From the NCBI GenBank assembly GCA_964551975.1, contig CAZKFI010000001.1, forward strand, positions 62,001 to 126,000: a stretch of DNA of 64,000 nt. The letters are read 5' to 3'. The translations under genes and the position numbers were made by a program. Source of the stretch: REEB426 sp964551975 (GTDB taxonomy: Bacteria; Actinomycetota; Actinomycetes; S36-B12). The notes below the pieces were generated by a model. That model was not told where the DNA came from, did no database searches, and worked only from the letters and a program-made list of their open reading frames with translations. Shown here piece by piece: positions 52,637-61,402 of the stretch; positions within the stretch are counted from its first letter, which is position 1; every line of letters begins with the position of its first letter.

Positions 52637-54420
52637 CCGCTGGCTCTGAACACTCCCCGCAGATCATCAGGCTCGGGGCTGTTACCGATGGTGCTGCGCT
52701 GCGAGCCTTGGCTGAGGTCTTGGAATCGGTATCAGGCCCGGTTGCGGTGGTGGATGAACTGCTCGTGGTGCCCCGCGCTGCGCTGGCACCGATACTCGAC
52801 GATCCGTTCGCGGGAACGGCCCTGCTGGTCTCACCGGGTGGAGCAGCGCCCGATGTCCGCGTCCGCCATCACGTTGCAGTCAGTGTGGGCAGTGACTTTC
52901 ATCAGGTCAGTGCACCCGATCACACCAGCGTCGGTGCGCTGATCATCGCGTCAGCCGATGCACAGTCGGTGGTACCGGGTCTGCGCGAACTGGCTGATGC
53001 ACTCGACGACGGGCGACTGGGTACCGGTGCTCAGAATGGGACGCAACTGGTCACGGTTGCCGTCAGTCGATCGGGTCGCAAGTTGCGCGCTATCGACATC
53101 GTCGATGTGCCGTGGTTTCGGGCACCTGCCGATCCCGTGCAGGCGGCGGCCCTCGTTGAAGCGGTCCCCGCGGAACGGATTGCCCGCTTGCAGGCCAACC
53201 GCATTGACGATGGCTTCTACTCCACCTTTGTTGTGCGTCGTCTCTCCAAACCGATCACAGCGTTGGCGCTGCGTGCAGGCTGGAGTCCCAATGCCATCAC
53301 ACTCACGTCTTTCGCCATTGGCCTGTTAGCCGCACTGGCATTCGCCCAGGGCGGTCTCCTGCTGCGGATTCTTGGGGCTGTGCTGCTGCAGGTGAGTCTG
53401 ATCGTGGACTGTGTTGATGGCGAGGTGGCGCGAGCGACGCGTCGATTCAGCGCGCTCGGTGCTTGGCTTGACGCCTCCACTGATCGCGTCAAGGAGTTCG
53501 CCGCCTATGCCGGACTTGCCGTTGGTGCATGGGTAGCCGGCGCTGAGAACGTCTGGCCACTAGCTGTCATTCTCGTGGTCCTGCAGACCGTGCGGCATGT
53601 CAGTGACTATGACTTCTCGCGGGTGCAATGGGCTCGGGAACTGCGACTTCAACCGCGCTCGGTGCTGGAAGTTGCAGACGGGGCTGACGCGGCGAATTGG
53701 TCTGCCGGTCTACCAACCCTTGGTCGGGCGATGGAGGCTTCGACCCGAGCAAACCGTCGTGACGCGATCCGTTGGGCGAAGCGTGCCCTCCATCTACCCA
53801 TTGGCGAACGGTGGCTCATCATCAGCGTGGTCACGGTCATCGCCGGAGGCGCGTGGGCCCTTCGCGTACTGCTGATCGCCGGGTTGATCGCCGGTGCCTA
53901 TGTGCTGACTGGTCGCCTACTGCGCACGCTCACCTGGCGTGGTGCGTCACCTGCGGAAGCCACCCAACTCCTGCGGCGGCAAAGTGATGATGGTCCCTTG
54001 GCCTGGGTCATCGGACGGGCACTTCGACTGGGTCCGCGCACCTGGCCGCAGCCAGCGGGCTGGTTGATCCCCGTCATACTGCGGCTCTTTGAACTCGGTC
54101 TCGTTGCCCTGTTGGTCCTCACGTTGTTCCCGTCGTTGATCGTGATCGGGTTCACCTGGGCCGCGCTCGTTGCATTCCACCACTACGACGTCCTTTACCG
54201 CGCACTCGGTGGCGCAGCAACACCGCGGTGGATCACCTGGTCACTTGGTGGGTGGGAGGTGCGCAGCATCGTGCTCATTACCGCGGGGTGGCTCTCGCTG
54301 GCCCTGCTACCGACAGCAATGGCATGGGTGTTCAGTGTGGGCCTGATCATCTTGTTCGGCGTCGGTGCCGTCGCAGCCTCGGTCCAATGGCTGCGGCAGT
54401 CTTCATCACCAAGTCGGTAG
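52633..54420 (+). CDS. CDP-alcohol phosphotransferase with eroded N-terminal nucleotidyltransferase-like domain
   Basis: 595 residues. The central part has the full CDP-alcohol phosphotransferase motif D-x2-DG-x2-AR-x8-G-x3-D-x3-D (Asp259, 262, 280, 284), embedded in membrane helices. The first 185 residues look like a nucleotidyltransferase without its glycine-rich loop (VVDELLVVPRAAL, VDVPWFRAPADP). The arrangement recalls the archaeal IPCT-DIPPS proteins that make inositol-phosphate diesters. The C-terminal part (HHYDVLYRALGG, RWITW) looks like the actinobacterial DUF5941 region. It would join a CDP-polyol to another alcohol at the membrane. Substrates unknown. Confidence 0.8.
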   Translation: MTAGSEHSPQIIRLGAVTDGAALRALAEVLESVSGPVAVVDELLVVPRAALAPILDDPFAGTALLVSPGGAAPDVRVRHHVAVSVGSDFHQVSAPDHTSVGALIIASADAQSVVPGLRELADALDDGRLGTGAQNGTQLVTVAVSRSGRKLRAIDIVDVPWFRAPADPVQAAALVEAVPAERIARLQANRIDDGFYSTFVVRRLSKPITALALRAGWSPNAITLTSFAIGLLAALAFAQGGLLLRILGAVLLQVSLIVDCVDGEVARATRRFSALGAWLDASTDRVKEFAAYAGLAVGAWVAGAENVWPLAVILVVLQTVRHVSDYDFSRVQWARELRLQPRSVLEVADGADAANWSAGLPTLGRAMEASTRANRRDAIRWAKRALHLPIGERWLIISVVTVIAGGAWALRVLLIAGLIAGAYVLTGRLLRTLTWRGASPAEATQLLRRQSDDGPLAWVIGRALRLGPRTWPQPAGWLIPVILRLFELGLVALLVLTLFPSLIVIGFTWAALVAFHHYDVLYRALGGAATPRWITWSLGGWEVRSIVLITAGWLSLALLPTAMAWVFSVGLIILFGVGAVAASVQWLRQSSSPSR

Positions 54421-54436
54421 ATGACACGATGAGGCC

Positions 54437-55264
54437 ATGACGTCGGCAGCTCATCCTGCGCGCCCCACTCGACCCACTGTTGCGCAGATCCGAGAGGTGG
54501 GCCAGCCCCCGAGCATTCGTGGGCGGCGTAACTCCGAGCACTGGGTGGCCGATGCCTATCAGCGGGCTATCTCTCCGTACTTGACCCTGGTTCTGTTACG
54601 CCTGGGTGCCAGTGCGAACCAGGTGACCCTGCTGATGATCGCTACTGGCATTGGGGCTGCTGCGGCTCTGCTCATTCCCGGCCTACCGGGCGGAATTCTG
54701 GCGGCGCTCCTCGGTCAACTGCAGATGCTTTGGGACTGCTGTGATGGTGAGGTTGCCCGTTGGCGCCAAACATCCTCGCCAGCTGGCGTCTTCCTTGACC
54801 GGGTGGGTCACTACGCAACCGAAGGGTTGATTCCGATCGCCCTAGGCATGCGCGCGGCAGGCTTCCCGGAACAGGGGTGGCTCACCACCCCCTGGCCCTT
54901 CATCGGAGCACTCCTAGCCGTGTTGGTGTTGTGGAACAAGATCCTCAACGACACCGTGCACGTCTCACGGGCCTACAACGGCCTCCCCCTGCTGGCGGAC
55001 TCATCGCAAACGGTCGCTATCGCTCAGCCACGGCAGGGTGCGCTGCGCAGGGCCCGCGCCCTGCTGCGCTTCTTCCCCTTCTACCGGGCGTATCACTCTG
55101 TGGAGTTGACCCTGCTCGCGGCTGTTGCTGCGGTGATCGATGCCGTCATGGGAAGCCTGGCACCTACGCGTGTTCTGGTGTCGGCTTTGGCGGTCTTCGG
55201 AGTCGTCACTGTGATCGGCCACCTTGCGGCAATCCTCGCGTCGAGCAAGTTGCGCCGCACGTGA
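54437..55264 (+). CDS. CDP-alcohol phosphotransferase family, atypical catalytic motif
   Basis: 275 residues, about six helices. The motif runs DCCDGEVAR-WRQTSSPA-G-VFL-D-RVG-H: Asp100, Asp103 and Asp121 are kept, but the last Asp, normally the general base, is His125. I have the impression that this subfamily in actinobacteria shares the His, but cannot check. It may use another acceptor than the usual lipid. GATGAGG precedes the ATG. GTGA overlap with the following glycosyltransferase. Confidence 0.78.
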   Translation: MTSAAHPARPTRPTVAQIREVGQPPSIRGRRNSEHWVADAYQRAISPYLTLVLLRLGASANQVTLLMIATGIGAAAALLIPGLPGGILAALLGQLQMLWDCCDGEVARWRQTSSPAGVFLDRVGHYATEGLIPIALGMRAAGFPEQGWLTTPWPFIGALLAVLVLWNKILNDTVHVSRAYNGLPLLADSSQTVAIAQPRQGALRRARALLRFFPFYRAYHSVELTLLAAVAAVIDAVMGSLAPTRVLVSALAVFGVVTVIGHLAAILASSKLRRT

Positions 55265-56136
55265 GCGATGCATCGATGTCCACTCCACAGGTCGGAGTGG
55301 TTCTGCTCACGATGGGGCGCCGGCCGGAAGAACTCCTCCGGGCCGTGCACTCAGTGCTCGATCAGATCGACGTTGAATGCTCGGTAATCGTCGTTGGCAA
55401 CGGCTGGGAGCCGGTTGGTCTGCCATCCTCAGTACGCACTCTTGCATTGCCCACGAATCTTGGTATCCCCGCTGGGCGCAATGCTGGCGCCAAGCTATTG
55501 GACGAGTCGCTGCTGTTCTTCCTCGATGACGATGCATGGCTGCCCAGCACCACGACGTTGCGCGCATTGATCGATCGCTTGAACGGTGATCATGCGCTCA
55601 TCCAACCGCGCGTCGTGGATCCCAGTGGACGACCGGCCCCTGGGCGCTGGGTGCCTCGTCTGCGGGCGGGGGACCCTGCTCAGCCAGGTCCAGCGACTTC
55701 ACTCTGGGAAGGCGCCACACTGATTCGACGGGACGCGTTCGACGCGGCAGGGGGATGGCCGGATGAGTTCTTCTACGCACATGAGGGTATTGACCTGGTG
55801 TGGCGGGTTTGGGACTACGGCACCAGTGCCTGGTACGCCGGCGACGTCATCGTGCATCACCCGGTCATTGATCCCGCTCGTCACGACGTGTACTGGCGAA
55901 TGAACGCGCGCAACCGTGTCTGGTTGGCCAGGCGCAATCTGCCTCTTGTTCTCGAGCCCTGCTACGTGAGTACTTGGGTTGCGATCACCCTGTTGCGGGT
56001 GCGGCAGCCACACGCCCTCCGAGCATGGTTTGCCGGTCTTTGGGAAGGGCTACGAGTTCGCCCCGCGGGGCGACGCGCAATGCGTTGGAGCACGGTCTGG
56101 CGCATGACCCGCGCTGGACGCCCGCCAGTTATCTGA
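55261..56136 (+). CDS. Family 2 glycosyltransferase
   Basis: 291 residues, GT-A. VGVVLLTMGRRPEELLRAV at the start, LGIPAGRNAG and FFLDDDAWLP (metal site), then EGIDLVWRVWDYG, typical of rhamnosyl/galactofuranosyl-like enzymes. GTG overlapping the previous stop gives the start; longer open frame upstream lies in the previous gene. Last plus-strand gene of the polymer operon. Confidence 0.87.
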   Translation: MSDASMSTPQVGVVLLTMGRRPEELLRAVHSVLDQIDVECSVIVVGNGWEPVGLPSSVRTLALPTNLGIPAGRNAGAKLLDESLLFFLDDDAWLPSTTTLRALIDRLNGDHALIQPRVVDPSGRPAPGRWVPRLRAGDPAQPGPATSLWEGATLIRRDAFDAAGGWPDEFFYAHEGIDLVWRVWDYGTSAWYAGDVIVHHPVIDPARHDVYWRMNARNRVWLARRNLPLVLEPCYVSTWVAITLLRVRQPHALRAWFAGLWEGLRVRPAGRRAMRWSTVWRMTRAGRPPVI

Positions 56137-56169
56137 CCGCCCACGATCGCATCGTTAACCGGGCAACAG

Positions 56170-56229
56170 CTATCCAAACAAAAGCTATCCAAACAAAAGC
56201 GAGCCAAGGAACAGCGAGCCAGACAAGTA
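56170..56229. repeat. 15-bp tandem repeat between genes
   Basis: Two exact copies of CTATCCAAACAAAAG followed by two decayed 15-base units (CGAGCCAAGGAACAG, CGAGCCAGACAAGTA). It lies in the 137-base gap between the convergent glycosyltransferase and LCP genes, so it is not protein coding. Shares ATCCAAAC with the array at 40453. Confidence 0.9.
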
Positions 56230-56255
56230 ACTCAGCACGGGGGAGCATGCCCCAT

Positions 56256-56286
56256 CTGCGCAGGCGCGAACGCTCAGGCAGCGCAG
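56256..56286 (-). terminator. Possible terminator hairpin at the LCP 3' end
   Basis: CTGCGC and GCGCAG arms 19 bases apart enclose a GCG-TTCG-CGC mini-hairpin on the minus strand. It overlaps the last codons of the LCP gene. No U-tract. Confidence 0.25.
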
Positions 56287-57668
56287 AAGGACTCGTCGGC
56301 GGTGTTGAGATTCGCCGTCCTGTCCTTCAACTGCTCACTGATCTTCACCGGGAGTACCGCGGTGAAATCGTCACCGATGATCAACGTCATCCGCTGGCCG
56401 TGACCCTTGACTGACTTGGATTCAGCAGTGGTGGCGTAGATCAAGGTCTTCGCTGAGTTATCCCAGTCCGGGTCGTACACCACGGTGGTTTCTGTGACCA
56501 GGTCGTCGGCATTACCGACTTCCATCACCCGATAACCCTCTTTGCGAAGCTGCTTTGCGACCTTCTTGGCAAGACCCTTGGTGGCGGTGCCGTTGAGCAC
56601 ATCGACGCGAATGGTGTTGGGTTCAACGCGCAGTACCGGCTGCTCGCTTTCGCCCTTCGGTGGCCAAGGTTCATCGTTTGCAATGGCCTGCCAGATCGCC
56701 TTGGCCTTCTTCTTGTTCTGCAGCACGGTTGCACCGTCCCCTGACGGGTACCAGGGCATCGTGGTGAAGGTGATGTCCTTGGGCTTCAGGGCGCGCATGC
56801 TCACGGCAAGGTCCTGCAGGTTCTGCAGGTCAGCCAACATCGGATCAGCGGTGAGTGACTCGGTTGCGGCGTTGAGGACATTCACCAATTTCACGGGATT
56901 CAGCAGCGTGTCACTGGAGAGGACTTGTCGAATAGTGGATGAAAGGAATGCCTGCTGCCGGCGAATACGCGATGTGTCCGAACCGTCACCCAGGGTCTTG
57001 CGGGCACGCACGAAGGCCAGACCCTCTTCACCATTGACGACGTGGGTGCCCTTCTCCAGACGCAGGCCGCTCTGCGAGTCGTTCACATCCTCGGCAAGGC
57101 AGATCTCGACGCCACCGATGGCATCCACGATCCGCTTGAAGCCACCGAAGTCAACGACCATAAAGTGCTCAATGGGTAGTCCGGTCATCTCCTGAACGGC
57201 CTTGAGGGTGCAGCCTGGGCCGGCGAGTTCTATGGCTTCGTTGAATCTGCCCTGATTCCCGCCTACTTCTTTGCCATCTTTCTTGCAGACCGGCAACGTG
57301 ATCAGGGTGTCGCGGGGGATGCTCACTGCAACGGCATGACTTCGATCCGCGCTGACATGCAGCAGGATTGTGGTGTCGGAGCGTTCCCCACCGATCTCAT
57401 TAGCCTTGCCGTAACCACGGTTCTGCTTGCCCTGACGGGTGTCGGAACCCATCAACAGCACCGTCAGTGGTTCGTAGCTCCCTGCTTCGTCGACGACGGC
57501 TGGTGCCGAAGCAGCAGGGCTACCGATCTGCTCGGAGACGTCCAGCGCAGTGATGTTGCCCTGCATCTGGTTCATGGTGAGGGTGACGAAGCCGCCGATA
57601 GCGGTCACCAGCAGGACGGCCGCAGCGACCGTTGCCGCCAGAATCCTGGTCCAGCGCCAGGAGCCCAT
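56274..57668 (-). CDS. LCP (LytR-CpsA-Psr) family polymer ligase
   Basis: 464 residues: one N-terminal transmembrane helix, a large extracytoplasmic LCP domain (LLMGSDTRQG, GERSDTTILLHV, SIPRDTLI, VDFGGFKRIVDAIGGV, RARKTLGDGSDTSRIRRQQ with the conserved Arg pairs), and a LytR_C domain (IRVDVLNGTATKGLAKKV). It transfers lipid-linked wall polymers onto peptidoglycan. AGGGAGG precedes the ATG. Its place at the end of the glycopolymer locus fits attachment of that product. Relative of Rv3267. Confidence 0.93.
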   Translation of the reverse strand: MGSWRWTRILAATVAAAVLLVTAIGGFVTLTMNQMQGNITALDVSEQIGSPAASAPAVVDEAGSYEPLTVLLMGSDTRQGKQNRGYGKANEIGGERSDTTILLHVSADRSHAVAVSIPRDTLITLPVCKKDGKEVGGNQGRFNEAIELAGPGCTLKAVQEMTGLPIEHFMVVDFGGFKRIVDAIGGVEICLAEDVNDSQSGLRLEKGTHVVNGEEGLAFVRARKTLGDGSDTSRIRRQQAFLSSTIRQVLSSDTLLNPVKLVNVLNAATESLTADPMLADLQNLQDLAVSMRALKPKDITFTTMPWYPSGDGATVLQNKKKAKAIWQAIANDEPWPPKGESEQPVLRVEPNTIRVDVLNGTATKGLAKKVAKQLRKEGYRVMEVGNADDLVTETTVVYDPDWDNSAKTLIYATTAESKSVKGHGQRMTLIIGDDFTAVLPVKISEQLKDRTANLNTADESFCAA

Positions 57669-57964
57669 CGACCCTCCCTTTCACCTGCCGGCCGGTGTCG
57701 GTTACCCGGGCAGTTCAGCGGTTCTCATTCCAGCGATCTTCATTCCAGCGGTTCTTATTCCAGCGGTCGCCCACCTACCCCTGCAGGATAGGTTCCTGGG
57801 CGGCCGCAGCCACAACGACCGGTTTGACGATCGCTGCCGGCGTGGCGTTCCGCCTTTCGGGCCCGAGTGTGAAAAATGTTACAGGCGTTAGGCGTGGGAA
57901 ACACGGTGCGACGCGCGTCCTATGTCACCGTAGGAGTACCCACCAACCTCGCGGAGATGTCGTC
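57669..57964. other. Divergent regulatory gap between LCP and amidase genes
   Basis: About 296 bases without a convincing gene. It holds a 15-base tandem repeat (57720-57764), the LCP ribosome site on the minus strand, GGAGAT before the amidase ATG, and several TANNNT candidates such as TAGGTT near 57788 without clear partner elements. An open plus frame crosses it but has no coding look. Confidence 0.55.
57720..57764. repeat. 15-bp tandem repeat, three units
   Basis: Copies of GGTTCTCATTCCAGC with one or two changes each. Non-coding, 52 bases upstream of LCP. A two-unit array with CTCATTCCTGG/CTCGTTCCTGG at 62013 in the TIGR03089 gene looks similar. Confidence 0.88.
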
Positions 57965-60900
57965 ATGTGTGTGCAGTGTGCCTCCAGTGCCAGCAGTCTC
58001 GCTGGCTCAGTTGGCTCAGTTGGCGCGTCGATTCAGCTCCTGATCGCCGCTCTGGCCCTGCCTGCCCTGCGGCTGCTGCGGACCGGTCACTCCTGGATGG
58101 TGCAGCGGTTCCGCTCCGGCGGCCGGCGCCTGGTCCCCTTGGTTCTGGCCCCCACCCTGGTCGTGGTCGGGCTGGCCCTGCCGGTCATACCTCGTGCGGT
58201 ATCCGAGCCTGTCAACAAGCCGATTGAGCCGACCCTGGTTGCCCTGCCGCTATCGGGCCTTGATGCCGGCGCCCTGCGTGAATCCGCCGTCGCAATGGCT
58301 TCCTGGAAAGATCTCACGCACGATCACGCGGGTGAACGAGGTGGAACCACCGCGGTAACGCCCCTCGGCCTGGCACCGCTGCCCGGTGCGGTAGCGCAGC
58401 AGGTCAGTGACCCAGACTCGCACTCCGGTGAACTGCAGTCCGAGGTGCTCGAGCCGGCGATCGCCACAGCACCCATGGCCACCGATGCGTTCGGTCTGGT
58501 CGGAGTGACTGCTGACGCACCGTTGGATCCGGCGACCCGGGTGCTGGTGCGCGTGCGTGAGGACGGTCGCTGGGGGAGCTGGTATCCGCTCCCCGTGACC
58601 GAACATGGACCTGACCCGCTTTCTGCGGAAGCCGAGGGTGCTCGCTACGGCACCGATCCGCTGCTGGTAGACGACGCAGACGGGGTGCAGGTGCGAATCG
58701 ATGCCCCTGCTGACGAAAGCCCGGTGAACCCGCAGGTGATGCTGCTGGATAACCCAACGACCCCGGTTGATGCCGCGCTCGCTGAGCAGGGCCCGGCCGT
58801 ACCCACTGCGTCACTGCCCGGTGCGACAGCGCAGGCAGCGACCGTGACCGCGCCGGTCCCCGTGATCATCACCCGGGAACAGTGGGGGGCGGATGAAACC
58901 CTGCGAACCGATGCACCTCGTTACTCGCCCACCATCAAGGCAGCCTTCGTCCATCACACCACGTCAAAAAGCGAGTACACCCCGGAAGAGGCCGTCCAAC
59001 AGGTGCGCAATCTGTACGGCTGGTACGTCAAGGGCCTGCGCTACTCAGACATGGCATACAACTTCCTCGTCGATCGCTACGGGCGCCTCTATGAGGGTCG
59101 TGCTGGCGGCATGGATCAAGCAGTCGTCGGTGCGCACACCGCCGGCTTCAACAATGAAACCTTCGCGATCTCAGCGATCGGCAACTTCGAGAAGGTGAAC
59201 CCGCCGCCGGAGCAGATGGCGGCGATGACGAGTTCGATCTCGTCCCTGCTTGCCTGGAAATTGTCGATGAACCATCGCGACCCGAATGGCACGCAGATCC
59301 TGGTCTCGGATTCCGGTGCTGGCACCAGCAAGTACGCCCCGGGAAGCCAAGCCACGGCGTTGGTGGTGGGGGGCCACAAGGACATCGGTGCCACTAAGTG
59401 TCCCGGCCAGTTCCTCGAGACTCAACTGCCTGCCATTCGTTCCGCAGCAGCGGCGATGATGGGTGCCACGATCTACGACCCGATGGTGAGCGCTCCGGTG
59501 CCGTGGGGTTCTGCGGATGCACTGACGGTGAACACCCGAAGTACTGCGCCCCTGTCCTGGAATCTGTCTATCGCTTCGCGATGCGGAACCGTCGTGCGCA
59601 CGATTGGTGGCCGACAGGATGCGGCCGGACCGTTGAGCATCACGTGGGACAAGCGCGATGGCAACGGCAATCCAGTTCCGCCAGGTACCTACACCTTCAC
59701 GCTCACTGCTGACGCCGCCGGCGATGCGATCTACCCATGGACCGGCATCGGAGTGATCACGCCATCGGCTGGATCACCACAGGATCCCTGCGGTCCCCCG
59801 GAGACGTTCACCCTGGTCGGCAGTGGATACGGCCACGGCATCGGCATGTCCCAGTGGGGGGCCTATGCCATGGCCAAGGAGGGCCGGGATGCAACCGGCA
59901 TCCTCACGCACTACTACACCGGCACCACGGTCTCGGCCGTTCCTGATGAGACGGAAGTTCGCGTCAACCTGCGCTACCAGATCGCGAATGCACAGATGCG
60001 TAGCGAAGCCGTTGCACCTGATGGCGGGGCGATCGAGGTCACCGTCGGTGGCAATGTCGTCGTCGGTGGACCGCAAGACACCTTCGCCTTCAGTGTGAAC
60101 GGAGCATCGGTAGCGGTGCAGCGCACGAGCCAGGGGCAGACCACGGATCTGGGTAGTGCGCCGACGGTGGCCGTGCGTTGGGCCGGTACCCGCAACCCGG
60201 GTTCGGCCAGTGGTGGAACGACCCTGCTTAACCTGATCAGCGGTCAGGCGACCTTCGATTCACCCGGGCATCGCTATCGCTACGGTTCGATCGAGGTGTC
60301 AGCCGTCACGACCAGTAGTGGCGTCCGCATGAATGTAGTGAATCTGGTGCGTCTGCACGACGAGTACCTCTACGGCATCTCTGAGGTTTCCAGTTCCTGG
60401 CCAGCGGCTGCCCTCCAGGCCCAGGCCATCGCAGCCCGAACTTACGCGCTGGCAAAGATCACGAAGAGCGGTGTTCGCAAGGCATGTTCCTGCCACGTCG
60501 ATGATGGCACCGGTCCCTATATCGATCAGACCTTTACCGGATTCGCCAAGCAGTCCGGAGCCAAGGGTGGCAAGTGGGTTGAAGCCGTCGATGCGACGGC
60601 TGCCTCTCCGACAACCGGACTGGCCGTGCTCTACAACGGCGAACCGATCAGTGCGTTCTACTCGTCATCGAGTGGTGGAGCGACGAATTCCACGAAAGAG
60701 GTCTGGGGCGGCGACCTGCCGTACACGGTGAGTGTGCCTGACCAGTGGTCCCTGCACCCGGATAACCCGCATCGTTCATGGACCGCCACCATCTCCCAAG
60801 CGCAGATGGCCAAGGCGTTCCAGGCACCAGCGGTGTGGAAGATCGAGGTCACGCAGCGACTCACCTCGGGTGCGGTCGGTGAAGTGCGGGCCACCATGGG

Positions 60901-61402
60901 GGATGGGACCACGCGAGCACTCAACGGTGAGCAGTTGCGATCCGCACTTGGCCTGAAGTCTGCGTACGTGACGAGCATTGACGGTGCGAGCGGGGTCGCC
61001 GCACCGTTGAGCAACTCCGGTGCTGGTGCGGTGACCGGGCAACCCCAGCCCGAAGCGGAGTCGGCCGCAGCCACCGACCTGCGGGTGACCTTGCGGATCG
61101 GTCCAACGACCACACCCAAGGCGGGCAGCAAGCTGATATTCCGCGGCAAGGTTCGACCCAAGGCCGATGCCAAGGGCGTACGCGTGGAGCGGCAGCGCCT
61201 CATCGACGGCGTCTGGACCACGGTGGCCAAGACCCGAACGAACGCCAAGGGGCGCTATCGATTCCGCGTGAAGCAGGCAGTACCGGCCGGTTCAGTTTTC
61301 GAATATCGAATCGTGGTGGTGCGTAAGGGTCAGATCATCGCCATCAGTGATGAAGTCTCGGTAGAAATTCGCGGGCGCAAGAAGCCTCAGACTCGAACGT
61401 GA
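57965..61402 (+). CDS. Secreted N-acetylmuramoyl-L-alanine amidase fused to SpoIID/LytB domain
   Basis: 1145 residues. An N-terminal export segment (RRLVPLVLAPTLVVVGLALP) is followed by a linker, a PGRP/amidase-2 domain near residues 300-505 (IITREQWGAD, VHHTTS, DMAYNFLVD, GHKDIGATKCPG with His/His/Cys zinc ligands), a FlgD-like strand region (WDKRDGNGNPVPPGTY) and a SpoIID/LytB domain. In the last, GYGHGIGMSQWGAY comes before LQAQAIAARTYAL, the reverse of Bacillus SpoIID. A basic Ig-like tail follows. It probably trims peptidoglycan: stem-peptide and glycan cutting in one protein. ATG 57965 has GGAGAT upstream; ATG 58097 is an alternative. Confidence 0.85.
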   Translation: MCVQCASSASSLAGSVGSVGASIQLLIAALALPALRLLRTGHSWMVQRFRSGGRRLVPLVLAPTLVVVGLALPVIPRAVSEPVNKPIEPTLVALPLSGLDAGALRESAVAMASWKDLTHDHAGERGGTTAVTPLGLAPLPGAVAQQVSDPDSHSGELQSEVLEPAIATAPMATDAFGLVGVTADAPLDPATRVLVRVREDGRWGSWYPLPVTEHGPDPLSAEAEGARYGTDPLLVDDADGVQVRIDAPADESPVNPQVMLLDNPTTPVDAALAEQGPAVPTASLPGATAQAATVTAPVPVIITREQWGADETLRTDAPRYSPTIKAAFVHHTTSKSEYTPEEAVQQVRNLYGWYVKGLRYSDMAYNFLVDRYGRLYEGRAGGMDQAVVGAHTAGFNNETFAISAIGNFEKVNPPPEQMAAMTSSISSLLAWKLSMNHRDPNGTQILVSDSGAGTSKYAPGSQATALVVGGHKDIGATKCPGQFLETQLPAIRSAAAAMMGATIYDPMVSAPVPWGSADALTVNTRSTAPLSWNLSIASRCGTVVRTIGGRQDAAGPLSITWDKRDGNGNPVPPGTYTFTLTADAAGDAIYPWTGIGVITPSAGSPQDPCGPPETFTLVGSGYGHGIGMSQWGAYAMAKEGRDATGILTHYYTGTTVSAVPDETEVRVNLRYQIANAQMRSEAVAPDGGAIEVTVGGNVVVGGPQDTFAFSVNGASVAVQRTSQGQTTDLGSAPTVAVRWAGTRNPGSASGGTTLLNLISGQATFDSPGHRYRYGSIEVSAVTTSSGVRMNVVNLVRLHDEYLYGISEVSSSWPAAALQAQAIAARTYALAKITKSGVRKACSCHVDDGTGPYIDQTFTGFAKQSGAKGGKWVEAVDATAASPTTGLAVLYNGEPISAFYSSSSGGATNSTKEVWGGDLPYTVSVPDQWSLHPDNPHRSWTATISQAQMAKAFQAPAVWKIEVTQRLTSGAVGEVRATMGDGTTRALNGEQLRSALGLKSAYVTSIDGASGVAAPLSNSGAGAVTGQPQPEAESAAATDLRVTLRIGPTTTPKAGSKLIFRGKVRPKADAKGVRVERQRLIDGVWTTVAKTRTNAKGRYRFRVKQAVPAGSVFEYRIVVVRKGQIIAISDEVSVEIRGRKKPQTRT

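Noticed and set aside
56170..56229. CRISPR or attachment-site repeats
   Set aside because: Contiguous 15-base units, no spacers, no integrase or cas gene in the window.
57632..57964. N-terminal extension of the amidase frame over the intergenic region
   Set aside because: It runs through a non-coding tandem repeat and overlaps the LCP start on the other strand; a ribosome site marks a later ATG.
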